The notes under the pieces were generated by a model. That model was not told the origin of the DNA, searched no databases, and saw only the letters and a list, made by a program, of their open reading frames with translations. From positions 26,735-90,734 of the forward strand of contig NZ_SSOM01000050.1 of the NCBI RefSeq assembly GCF_029871235.1: 64,000 nt of DNA. The letters are read 5' to 3'. Made by a program: the position numbers and the translations under genes. Position 1 is the first letter of the stretch. Every line of letters starts with the position of its first letter. Source of the DNA: Pseudomonas sp. BN411 (GTDB taxonomy: Bacteria > Pseudomonadota > Gammaproteobacteria > Pseudomonadales > Pseudomonadaceae). Below, piece by piece: positions 52,737 through 62,000 of the stretch.

Positions 52737-53701
52737 ACCCGGAAGATTTCAGCGGCTGGCTGCCCATCCGAACCTGGCAGCACGAGGGCGAGTGGCGGGT
52801 GGACTGGTGCTGGTTTGGCGAGCAGCGGTTGACCCGACCCTTCTTTCGCGACGACGTGGACCAGGCCCTGCGCCTGCCCTTCAACCAGGCGTTTCGGCGC
52901 GAGACCAGCCTCCAGGCGCTGCTGGACTGGCAGGCCGCAAGCCCCGGCCTGGCGCCAGATGCGTTCGTCTTTCATGCCTCCCGCTGCGGTTCTACGCTGA
53001 TCGCGCAGATGCTGGCCTGCCTGGACAGCCATGTGGTCCTGTCCGAGCCTCCGCCTCTGGACAGCCTGCTGCGTGGCCACTACCAGGACGGACTCGCCGG
53101 TTGTGCCCAGGAGGCTGCCGTTGTCGCGATGCTTTCGGCATTGGGTCAGGCCCCATCGCCTTCGGCGCGGCACCTGGTGGTCAAACTGGATGCCTGGAAC
53201 CTGTTCGAATTACCCATCCTGCGGCGCTGCTTCCCGGAGACACCCTGGGTGTTCCTCTATCGCGATCCCCTGGAGATCGCCGCGTCGCACCTGCGGATGC
53301 CCGGCATGCACATGATTCCCGGACAGCTTGGGGTTTCACCGCTGAACGAGGCGGGGGAAGCCACGGTGCCACGCGAGGACTACATTGTCCGGCGGCTGGG
53401 CCGCCTGCTGGAGCAGGCGGCCGTGATGTGCCGGGAATACGGCGGGCTGGCGCTCAATTACAGCGAGCTGCCCCACGCTGTGGTGGGCCGGCTGCGCGAG
53501 CGGTTGCGGCTGGCGCCCGATCAGCTGGAGGTGGTCATGGCTGCCAGCCGGCAGAATGCCAAGCGGCCGGGTGAGACGTTCGCGGCGGACACGCAGCAGA
53601 AACGCAATTCGGCCCCGGCCGCCTTGCGCGATGCAGTGTCTCGCTGGGCGGAAGGTCCTTACCAGGCGCTGGAGGCGCTGCGCCTGGATCAGTCGCGCTG
53701 A
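52712..53701 (+). CDS. Sulfotransferase-like protein
   Basis: 329 residues. PAPS phosphate-binding-like loop FHASRCGSTLIAQML (about 87-101) and the later FLYRDPLEIAASHLR resemble the 5'-PSB and 3'-PB motifs of sulfotransferases. ATG 52712 gives the longest form; ATGs at 52724 and 52733 are possible. All overlap the end of the hydroxylase gene, showing coupling. Substrate unknown. Confidence 0.75.
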   Translation: MERSMASMNPEDFSGWLPIRTWQHEGEWRVDWCWFGEQRLTRPFFRDDVDQALRLPFNQAFRRETSLQALLDWQAASPGLAPDAFVFHASRCGSTLIAQMLACLDSHVVLSEPPPLDSLLRGHYQDGLAGCAQEAAVVAMLSALGQAPSPSARHLVVKLDAWNLFELPILRRCFPETPWVFLYRDPLEIAASHLRMPGMHMIPGQLGVSPLNEAGEATVPREDYIVRRLGRLLEQAAVMCREYGGLALNYSELPHAVVGRLRERLRLAPDQLEVVMAASRQNAKRPGETFAADTQQKRNSAPAALRDAVSRWAEGPYQALEALRLDQSR

Positions 53702-54180
53702 ACGGGGTCGCGGCGCATCTGCAGCTGCACCTCGTCCGCGCTTGCGGGCAGGGTGCGGAATCCCAGGCGTTGGTAAAGGCGAATAGCCGGGTTGTGCGCC
53801 ATGACCGCCAGCTCCAGCGCTTTGCATTGCCGGTCTGCGCGGCGGATGAGATCCCCCAGCAGCCATTGGCCGTAGCCACGCCCCCGGTAATGGGCTGCCA
53901 GGCCGATTTCCAGTACGCGAATGGTGCTGGCGCCTTCATGAAGGGTAATGAGCCCGATCGGTGCGTCGTCCAGCAGCACCAGTTCCGTATGGGCTTCGGG
54001 ATAGTGGCTGGCGAAGACGCGTTGCTGGAGCTGCCACTGCTGTTCGAGGAGGGCGGGGCAGGCGGCAATCATGGCCGGGTCCAGCCCGCGCAACTGGGCG
54101 AAGAGCTGACGCATCCAGGGCTCGTCGGCCGCATTGGCTACCCGCTTGGTCAGCATGTCAGCCGTCTTTATCTCGATCAT
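53689..54180 (-). CDS. GNAT family N-acetyltransferase
   Basis: 163 residues. Acetyl-CoA binding motif A is RGRGYGQWLL (about 105-114) followed by AVMAHNPAIRLYQRLGFRTL. The stop overlaps that of the convergent sulfotransferase-like gene by 13 bases. It could acetylate a cluster product or be unrelated. Opposite strand to the export genes. Confidence 0.85.
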   Translation of the reverse strand: MIEIKTADMLTKRVANAADEPWMRQLFAQLRGLDPAMIAACPALLEQQWQLQQRVFASHYPEAHTELVLLDDAPIGLITLHEGASTIRVLEIGLAAHYRGRGYGQWLLGDLIRRADRQCKALELAVMAHNPAIRLYQRLGFRTLPASADEVQLQMRRDPVQRD

Positions 54181-54247
54181 GCGCTGCTGTAATTTCCTCT
54201 ACCGCCCAGGCCCGTGCCTGAATTCCTAACGATCAGGGAGTGACCAG

Positions 54248-54550
54248 ATGTTCATCGAAACCCAGGGCCTTACCGCAAAGATGTTCGCCTCTGAGGTTGG
54301 CCAGGTCTTCACCGCCGAGACGGTGCCCGAACCTGTGCAGTTGACCTTGCTGAGGCTGGTGGAAGGCAGTGCTCCCAACCCGGGATTCCGCACGCCGTTC
54401 TCGCTGATCTTCACCACGCCGATGAGCGTGCTCCTGCTGGAAGCGCAGTACCGCCTGAAGAGCGCCAGCGGGCGGGAGTACCTCTTGCACCTCAGCCCGA
54501 TCGTTTCTCCCCTCGACGGTCAGCGCCACTACCAGGCCCAGTTCAACTAG
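54248..54550 (+). CDS. DUF6916-like small protein
   Basis: 100 residues, no signal peptide. The beta-rich sequence FRTPFSLIFTTPMSVLLLEAQYRL and LHLSPIVSPLDGQRHYQAQFN resembles a small family (DUF6916) commonly found next to phage-tail-collar proteins. Function unknown. GGGAG precedes the ATG. Convergent with the collar gene at 54573. Confidence 0.75.
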   Translation: MFIETQGLTAKMFASEVGQVFTAETVPEPVQLTLLRLVEGSAPNPGFRTPFSLIFTTPMSVLLLEAQYRLKSASGREYLLHLSPIVSPLDGQRHYQAQFN

Positions 54551-54572
54551 GCCTGGCAGCGGGCAGCCCGGG

Positions 54573-55145
54573 TCAGTTGCGACTCGGGAACACTCCCTGG
54601 GTGCAGATGCACTGGGTCAGTGCCAGGAACGGCTGCACCACGCCAGTGGGCAGGTTCTGACCGCTGAGACCCAGCGTTACCTGGACGCTCGCCTGCACCG
54701 GCAGCTGGACGCTTCCCGGAGCCGGAGCGTAGATCTGCACGGTCACACCGGTACGGCCCGAGGCGCCCTGCGCCTGGGCCAGGGTGGCGTCTGCCGCAGG
54801 CTGCTCGGAGGCGGCCGCCGTGGTGGACGACTGCAGCACCACAGTCGCCTCGGCGGTGGCACCGTGGGTATGGGTGGGCAGGTTGAGCGTGGTCAGCGTG
54901 ACGTTTTCCGAACCGGCCATCTGGCCGAGGGGCTGCTGGGCGCTTTGCCCGACCGGTACCCGTCCGTTGAGGTTGGGCAGGCCGAAGTTCTGGACGCCAT
55001 TGCCGCCATAGGTGACGCCCAGCAGGGCGAACAGCGCCTGGTTCTGCTGGATCGACAACAACTGGCCGCTGCAGGTCATCCAGTTCCGTGGTGCGAAGTT
55101 GCCGGCGAAGGGCGCGATCACACCGAGGTAACTTTCGATATCCAT
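54573..55145 (-). CDS. Phage tail collar domain protein (microcystin-dependent-protein type), copy 1
   Basis: 190 residues. N-terminal tail collar domain IAPFAGNFAPRNWMTCSGQL, NQALFALLGVTYGGNG, FGLPNLNGRVPVG. A central Ala/Thr-rich part and a C-terminal beta part ending in LTQCICTQGVFPSRN. Such free-standing collar proteins occur outside phages, often in small clusters. Cooperates presumably with its neighbour copy (18-base gap). Confidence 0.88.
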   Translation of the reverse strand: MDIESYLGVIAPFAGNFAPRNWMTCSGQLLSIQQNQALFALLGVTYGGNGVQNFGLPNLNGRVPVGQSAQQPLGQMAGSENVTLTTLNLPTHTHGATAEATVVLQSSTTAAASEQPAADATLAQAQGASGRTGVTVQIYAPAPGSVQLPVQASVQVTLGLSGQNLPTGVVQPFLALTQCICTQGVFPSRN

Positions 55146-55163
55146 TCGTGAGTCCTCGCGCCG

Positions 55164-55751
55164 TCAGTTGCGGGAGGGGAAGACCCCTTCCATGCAGATG
55201 ATGTAGTTGATCACGGTGAACGGCTGCAGGATGGAGAGGGGCTGGTTACTGCCAGCAGCCTGGACGTTGACGGTGGCTGCGCTGGACAGGGGAAGGTTCA
55301 CCGAGCCAGGGGCCGGGGCGTAGATCTTCACATCCACGGGCGTGCGGCCCGAGGCGCCGTTGGCGACGGCCAGTACGCTGTCCGCGGCTGGTGTTGCCGA
55401 AGTTGCCGCGGCGGTGCTGGCGGGCAGGGAGGCGGTGGCGGTCGCGGTAGCGACGTGGGTGTGGGCGGGCATCTGCGCGGTGGTCAGGGTGACCGACTCG
55501 GTGCCGGCCATCTCGCCCAGGGTGTACGGGGAGGTGCCGGGGGACTGGCCGGCGCCGACGGGCACGCGACCTTGCAGGTTCGGCAGGCAGAAGGTGGTCT
55601 GGCCGTTACCGCCGTAGACGGTGCCGAGGAGTGAGAACAGGGCGCTGTACTGAGCGATGGAGATCGTCTGCCCCTGGCAGAACGCCCAGCCACGGGGAGC
55701 GAAATTGGGGGCCCAACCGCTGATCGAGCCGAGATAGGACTGGTCACTCAT
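55164..55751 (-). CDS. Phage tail collar domain protein, copy 2
   Basis: 195 residues from ATG 55751 (GGAAGGAATC upstream). Collar domain ISGWAPNFAPRGWAFCQGQT, SALFSLLGTVYGGNG, FCLPNLQGRVPVG, and C-terminal INYIICMEGVFPSRN. Paralogue of the gene at 54573, with the same GVFPSRN end. Divergent from the giant gene with about 300 bases between. Confidence 0.88.
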   Translation of the reverse strand: MSDQSYLGSISGWAPNFAPRGWAFCQGQTISIAQYSALFSLLGTVYGGNGQTTFCLPNLQGRVPVGAGQSPGTSPYTLGEMAGTESVTLTTAQMPAHTHVATATATASLPASTAAATSATPAADSVLAVANGASGRTPVDVKIYAPAPGSVNLPLSSAATVNVQAAGSNQPLSILQPFTVINYIICMEGVFPSRN

Positions 55752-56050
55752 GAGACTGATTCCTTCCTTGCGTGTGTGAGGCTTTATTGGAATAGGCAAG
55801 GAAGTACTGGCAATAGAATGGCACTTCCCTGCGCGCGGTGAACAATAGACGAAATTTCCTTTCGCCTCTTGTTCTTTAGCACAGGGAAACGTCGATTCTG
55901 TGACTCAAACGAAGTAAAGCGGGGCGCTTTAAGACTTCTTGGTCATTGATGGCAGGCTGATGGCTGAAAGCCATTTTCAGAGTAGGAAAAAGCAAATAAC
56001 ATCGTCGGACTAATCAGGCAGTGCAGAGTCACCGACAGGGAGCGCACAGC
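55752..56050. other. Divergent promoter region of collar genes and the giant gene
   Basis: 299 bases, AT-richer than the neighbours, no reading frame of note. It should carry promoters for the leftward collar pair and the rightward giant gene. AGGGAG at 56037-56042 is the ribosome site of the giant gene. I see no strong palindrome. Confidence 0.5.
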
Positions 56051-59000
56051 ATGTTCTGGTCGAACAAGAATAAAGAATCCGGCCGCCCGTCCCAGGCCGA
56101 AGTCCGTTCTCCCCTGGCTCTGCCCCTCGAACCTCGCATGATGTTCGACGGCGCTGTCGCCGCTACCGTTGCTGATACCGCAGCGAGTCAGCCCACCGAC
56201 ACCCCTGATGCGCAGGACACCGCTGCAGCCGAGAGCTCGTCCCATGACGGCCTGGCCGCCACCCCCACTGGAGGCACCAGCGACCAGCGCCAGGAAGTGG
56301 TGTTCGTCGATAACGGCGTCAAGGATTACCAGCAACTGGTTGCGGCCATCAAGCCGGGCACCGAAGTGGTGGTGCTGGACAGCAGCAAGGATGGCCTGCA
56401 GCAGATCGCCGACTACCTGGACGGCCGCAGTGGCATCGATGCCATCCATATCATCAGCCATGGCTCGGAAGGGCAGGTGCTGCTCGGCACCTCGGTGCTG
56501 GACACGGGCAGCGTCCAGCAGCGTGCCGACGATCTGGCCGCCATCGGCGATTCGCTGAAGGCGGACGGCGATATCCTGATCTACGGCTGCGATGTGGCCA
56601 AAGGTTCCGGCCAGACTCTGATCCAGCAGATCGCCAGCCTCACAGCAGCCGATGTGGCGGCTTCCAGTGATGCAACGGGTGCCCTGAGCAAAGGCGGCGA
56701 CTGGAATCTCGAAGCCCAGGTCGGCAGTCTTGATGCCGCTTCGCTCTGGCAGGACGCAGCGCCAGACTACGACTCTCTGCTGGCCACCGTAACGCTGAAC
56801 GACGGCTGGTTGAACAACGGTATTGACGATTGGAGCTATTCGGACAACCAGGCCGCCGGTGACGTGCTGGGCACGCCTGATTCCATTTATCTGAACGTCG
56901 ACACGAACGCGTTCAATTCGCCATCCGTCGAGTTCACCATCAATAGTGTCTCCGGCACGGCATTCAATCTCGACAGCATCACGGTGCGGCCACTTGCCGG
57001 CAACTTAGGCGACTACCAGTTTGAGATTTACCCGACCGGTAACTATGCCGCCAAGGTCGCCAGCGGCCTGATTTCGAATCAGCCCGATCAGACCATCGTC
57101 ATCACCACCAACCTGCAGAACATCACCTCTTTCACAGTGCGGTTCCTGGACGTGATTCCGGGAGCTGATCCGGATGAGGGGAGTCCAGCCAACATGGACT
57201 TCCTCAGCTTCACGACTTCTCCCGCCAATGCCGCGCCGACCCTCGGCAACGTCAATGGCGACAGCGTGGCCTGGGCCGGCGTTGGTAGCGCCGTGACGTT
57301 GGACGCCGGCGCAAGTGCTACGTTGGCTGACGCGGAACTGGGCGCCCTCAACGGCGGCAACGGCAACTGGGCCGGCGCCAGCCTGATCCTGCAGCGCCTC
57401 AACAATGCGGTTTCCAGCGATGACTTCGGCTTCAATACCGCGGGCACGCTGTTCACGGTCAGCGGTAACAACCTGCAGTTCAATGGCAACACCTTCGCCA
57501 CCTTCACCAACACTGGCGGTGTGCTGAACATCACCTTCACCAGTAGCAGCGCAATAGCCACCACCGCGCTGGTCAACGACGTGGCGCGACATATCACCTA
57601 CCGCAGCGACACCCCGGCCGGCGATGCGACGGTGCGTTTCACCCTGAGCGACGGCACCTCCAGCGCCACGGCCAATACCACGGTCACCAGCGACACCATC
57701 TACATCACCAACACCACTGACACCGCCACGATCAACGCGGCTAACGGCGTGAGCATCAGCGAGGCGGTGGCCATTGCCGCTCAAGACGCCACGGGCAGCC
57801 AGACGCTGGTTTTCGGCAGCAATTTCAACGGCACCGTATCGTTGGCCGGTGACCTGGCCATCAACGAAAGTCTGACCCTCAACGCCGATTCTGCTTCGGG
57901 TCTGAACATCACCGGCAGCACCATTACCCTGGGTGGCGGCACCGCGCTGAGCTTTGTGAATGGGAGTGGCGACACCGCAACCGTTAGCAGCACCATCGCA
58001 GGGAGTGGCGCACTGGCCAAGTCTGGCGCTGGCACCTTGACGCTGGGGTCCACCAGCAATTCCGCCCTCTGGTCCGGGGCCGTGTCGGTGACGGGCGGAA
58101 CGCTCACCGCCGACACCGGGACGCGTCTGTCGACCGGGAACCTGACACTGGATGGCGGCACCCTGGCCATGACTGTGACGGGCGCGGCGGGAACGCCCAC
58201 CACCTTCACCAACGCCATCACCCTGGGCGCGGGCGGCGGCACCATCAGCGTCGCCGGTGGCGGCGGTGCCAACATCGCCAATTTCTCTGGCGTGATTTCC
58301 GGCAGCGGCAGCCTGACGAAGACGTCCCCGTCGATCCTGCAGCTCAGCGGCAACAACACCTACACCGGTGCCACCAACGTCACGGGCGGCACCCTGCTCG
58401 TCAGCCACGCCAATGCACTGGGTACCACTGCGGGCGGGACTACCGTCAGCGATGGCGCAACGGTGCGTATCGCCGGTGCCCTGACCGTTGCCGAAAGCTT
58501 CGTGGTGAGCGGTAGCGGCACCTCGGTATCCTCCGTCAATTACGGTGCCATTCACCTGGTCTCTGGCTCTTCGACCCTGAGTGGCAACGTCACCCTGGCG
58601 GGGGCTACCGACATCAGCGCCGCCTCCGGCAGCACGATGACCCTCAGCGGCGCCCTGAACGGGGCGTTCAGCCTGAACAAGACCGACGCCGGCACGCTGG
58701 TCCTGTCCAATAGCGGCAACGAGGCGGGGCTCACCGCCGGCACTTCCATCACCGCTGGTACGCTGTCGATCGCCAACGACGATTACCTGAGTTCCGGCAC
58801 CATCACGCTGAACGGCGGCACCCTGGCCATCACCGGCGCCACCACGGTCGACAACGCCATTGCGCTGGCGTCCGCTGCGGCCATTTCCACCAGCGCCAAT
58901 GCCACCGTCAGCGGCGTTCTCAGCGGCAGCGGCAGCCTGACCAAGACCGGCGCTAGCACGCTGACCCTGTCCGGCAGCAACACCCACAGCGGCGCCGTCA

Positions 59001-62000
59001 ACCTCACGGGCGGCGGCCTGACCCTGAGCGGCGGCTCGGCGCTTGGCAACAGCAGTGCGGTGACGCAGTCGGGCAGCACCGTACTGACCATCGCCACTGC
59101 CGAGACCATCGGCTCCCTCGCAGGCACCGGCAGCGTGGTGCTCAACGCCGCGCTGACCGCTGGTGGCGACAACACCAGCACCAGCTATGCCGGTGTGATT
59201 TCGGGCTCGGGGTTCGGCATCACCAAGCAGGGCAGCGGCACGCTGACGCTGACCGGCAACAACAGCTACACCGGCGCCACCAACGTGTCGGCGGGCGGGC
59301 TGACGCTCAACCGCGTCGGCGGCGCGCTGGACGACAACACGTCGGTGGCGGTGGCGTCCGGCGCGACCCTGACCATCTCGGCCGACGAGACCATCGACGC
59401 CTTGTCCGGCGCCGGTACCGTGGCCCTCGGTAGCTCCGCGCTGACGGTCGGCATCAACGGCACCAGCAGCACCTTCTCCGGCGCCATCACCGGCTCCGGC
59501 ACCCTGACGCTGGATGGCGGCGGCACCTTCACGTTGTCCGGCACCAACAGCGGACAGAGCTGGGGGATGCAGGTATTGAGCGGCGGCACGGTTTCCATCG
59601 CCGGCGACGCCAACCTGGGCAGCGGAACCGTGCAACTGAACGACGGCACGCTGTCGGTCACCAGCACCGGGACCATCGACAACGCGATCACGCTGGGCGC
59701 GAGCGCCGGCCGCGTCTCGGTGGATACCGGCCTGGCCCTCAGCCTGAGCGGCGCGATCGGCGGCGCTGGCGCCCTGACCAAGACCGGCAGCGGCACGCTG
59801 ACCCTGTCGGGCGGCAACAACTACTCGGGCACCACCACCGTTTCCGCCGGTACCTTGTCGGTAAACGGCAGTACCGCCAGTGCGACCACGGTGGCCAGCG
59901 GCGCGACCCTGGCCGGTAGTGGCGTGCTGGGTGGCAATGTGACGGTCCAGAGCGGCGGCGTCCTGTCGCCGGGCAACAGCGCCGGCACCTTGACGGTGAA
60001 CGGCGACCTGCAGATGAACGCGGGCAGTGTCCTGGCGGTCGAGATCAACGGCACCACGGCCGGTACCCAGTACGACCAGATTGTGGTCACCGGTACAGTG
60101 GACGTTTCCGGCGCCACCCTGGCCGTGACTCATGGCTACACACCGAACCTGGCCGACAGCTACGTCATCTTCGACAACACCGGAGGCAGCGGCATCACCG
60201 GCACCTTCTCCGGCCTCGCCGAAGGCGCCAGCCTGATCGCCGGCGGCAACAGCACCGAGCTGACCGCCAGCTACGTCGGCGGTACCGGCAACGATTTCAC
60301 CCTGACGGCACCGACCAACACCCTGCCGGTGGTGACCGGTCTCGACGGCGACAGCACGCCCTATACCGCCGGCACCACGGTGGTGCTCGATGCCGGCGGC
60401 AACGCTGTGGTCAGCGACGCCGAAGACGACCTGGTGAACTGGAACGGCGGCAGCCTGGTGGTGCAGCGTTATACCGGCGGTAGCGCTGACCCGAGCGCCA
60501 ACGACCTGTTCGGTTTCGACCTGAGCAATGCCAACTTCAGCGTCAATGGCAATGCCTCCAGCGGCGACCTGCAGTTCGCCGGTCTCACCTTCGCGACCTA
60601 CAACTACGCCGGCGGCGTGCTGACCATCACCTTCACCGGCAGCAGCCTTCCGGCGTCCACCGCGCTGGTGCAGGACGTGGTACGCAACATCAGCTACAAC
60701 AACGCCACGCCTTACGGTGACGCGAATATCCGTTTCGCGCTCACCGACAGCCTGGGCGGCACGGTCAACAGCGACGTCACGCTGACCTGCGACACCATCT
60801 ACGTCGACCAGAGCAACGACGACGCTGGCGGCGACGCGGCGGACGGCTTCAGCCTGCGTGAAGCGCTGGCGCGCGGCGCGGCCCAGGGCGGCGCCGACAC
60901 GATTCGCGTGGTACTGGCCGATAACAGCACCATCACCCTCGGCAGCGGCGTCACCGGCGGCGCGGGCGATACCCTCGACCTCGACGGCGCCAACGGCCTC
61001 GTCATCACCGGTAGCACGATCACGCTGGGCGGCGCCTTCACCCTCAACAACGGTCTGACCGACACCGCCACGATCGCCAGCACGCTGGCCGGCAGCGGCA
61101 CGCTGACCAAGACCGGCGCCGGCACGCTGACGCTGACCAGCACCGGCAACGAGGCCGGCTACTCGGGCGCTATCGCACTCAACGGTGGCACCCTGGCGGT
61201 CGGCAACGACGACGCGCTCGGCAGTGGCGCGCTGCAGTTCGACGGCGGCACCTTCGACGTCACCTCCGGCGGCGTCACGGTCGACAACGCCATGGCCTTC
61301 GGCACTGGCGGCGGCACGCTCAATGCCAACGTCGACTGGACCGCCTCGGGCGTGTTCTCCGGCAATGGCACACTGAGCAAGACCGGCATCTTCGGCACCC
61401 TGACGCTGAGCGGCACCAGCGCGCACACCGGCACCACCACGCTGGGCGAGGGCATCCTGGCGGTCGGCAGCGACAGCAACCTCGGCAGCGGTCTGGTGAG
61501 CGTCTATGGCGGCACCTTCTCGGTCACCACCAACGGCCAGACCATCGACAACGCGTTCGACATCACCAGCCGCTCCGGCGCCATCGAACTCGGCTTCGGC
61601 ATCGAGGCCACGCTGTCGGGCCTGATCACCGGCAGTGGCGACTTCTTCAAGAGCGGTAGCGGCACGCTTAACCTGACTAACCTCGGCAACAGCGCCAGCA
61701 ACTGGACCTTCGGCCAGATCAACGGCAAGACGGTGGTCACCTCGGCCGGCCAGATCGGCGGCGGCATTCTCAAGCTCGCTGGCGGCACGCTGGCGATCAA
61801 TGCCAATAGCACCTTCACGCTCAACCGCACGACCCAGGTGATCAGCACGGTCGCGCTCGACGCCACCGGCAGCGGCACCGGCGTGGTGATCAGCCTCGGC
61901 GGCGCGATGAGCGGCAGCGGCGCGTTCAGCCTCAATGCCGGCGACAGCCAGATCTACCTGAGCAACGCCAGCAGCCTGACCGGCCCGCTCACCCTGTCCT

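Noticed and set aside
54573..55751. Prophage remnant suggested by tail-collar proteins
   Set aside because: No capsid, tail tube, lysis, integrase or attachment sites are near; free-standing collar proteins are common outside phages.
55818..55834. Sigma-54-like TGGCAC...TGC before the giant gene
   Set aside because: GG and GC elements are one base too close for sigma-54, which tolerates no change in spacing.
57005..61426. A 1473-codon open frame on the minus strand inside the giant gene
   Set aside because: The plus frame is continuous with clear domains. The antisense frame is a result of GC-rich, repetitive Gly/Thr/Ser codons and has low-complexity product and no ribosome site.
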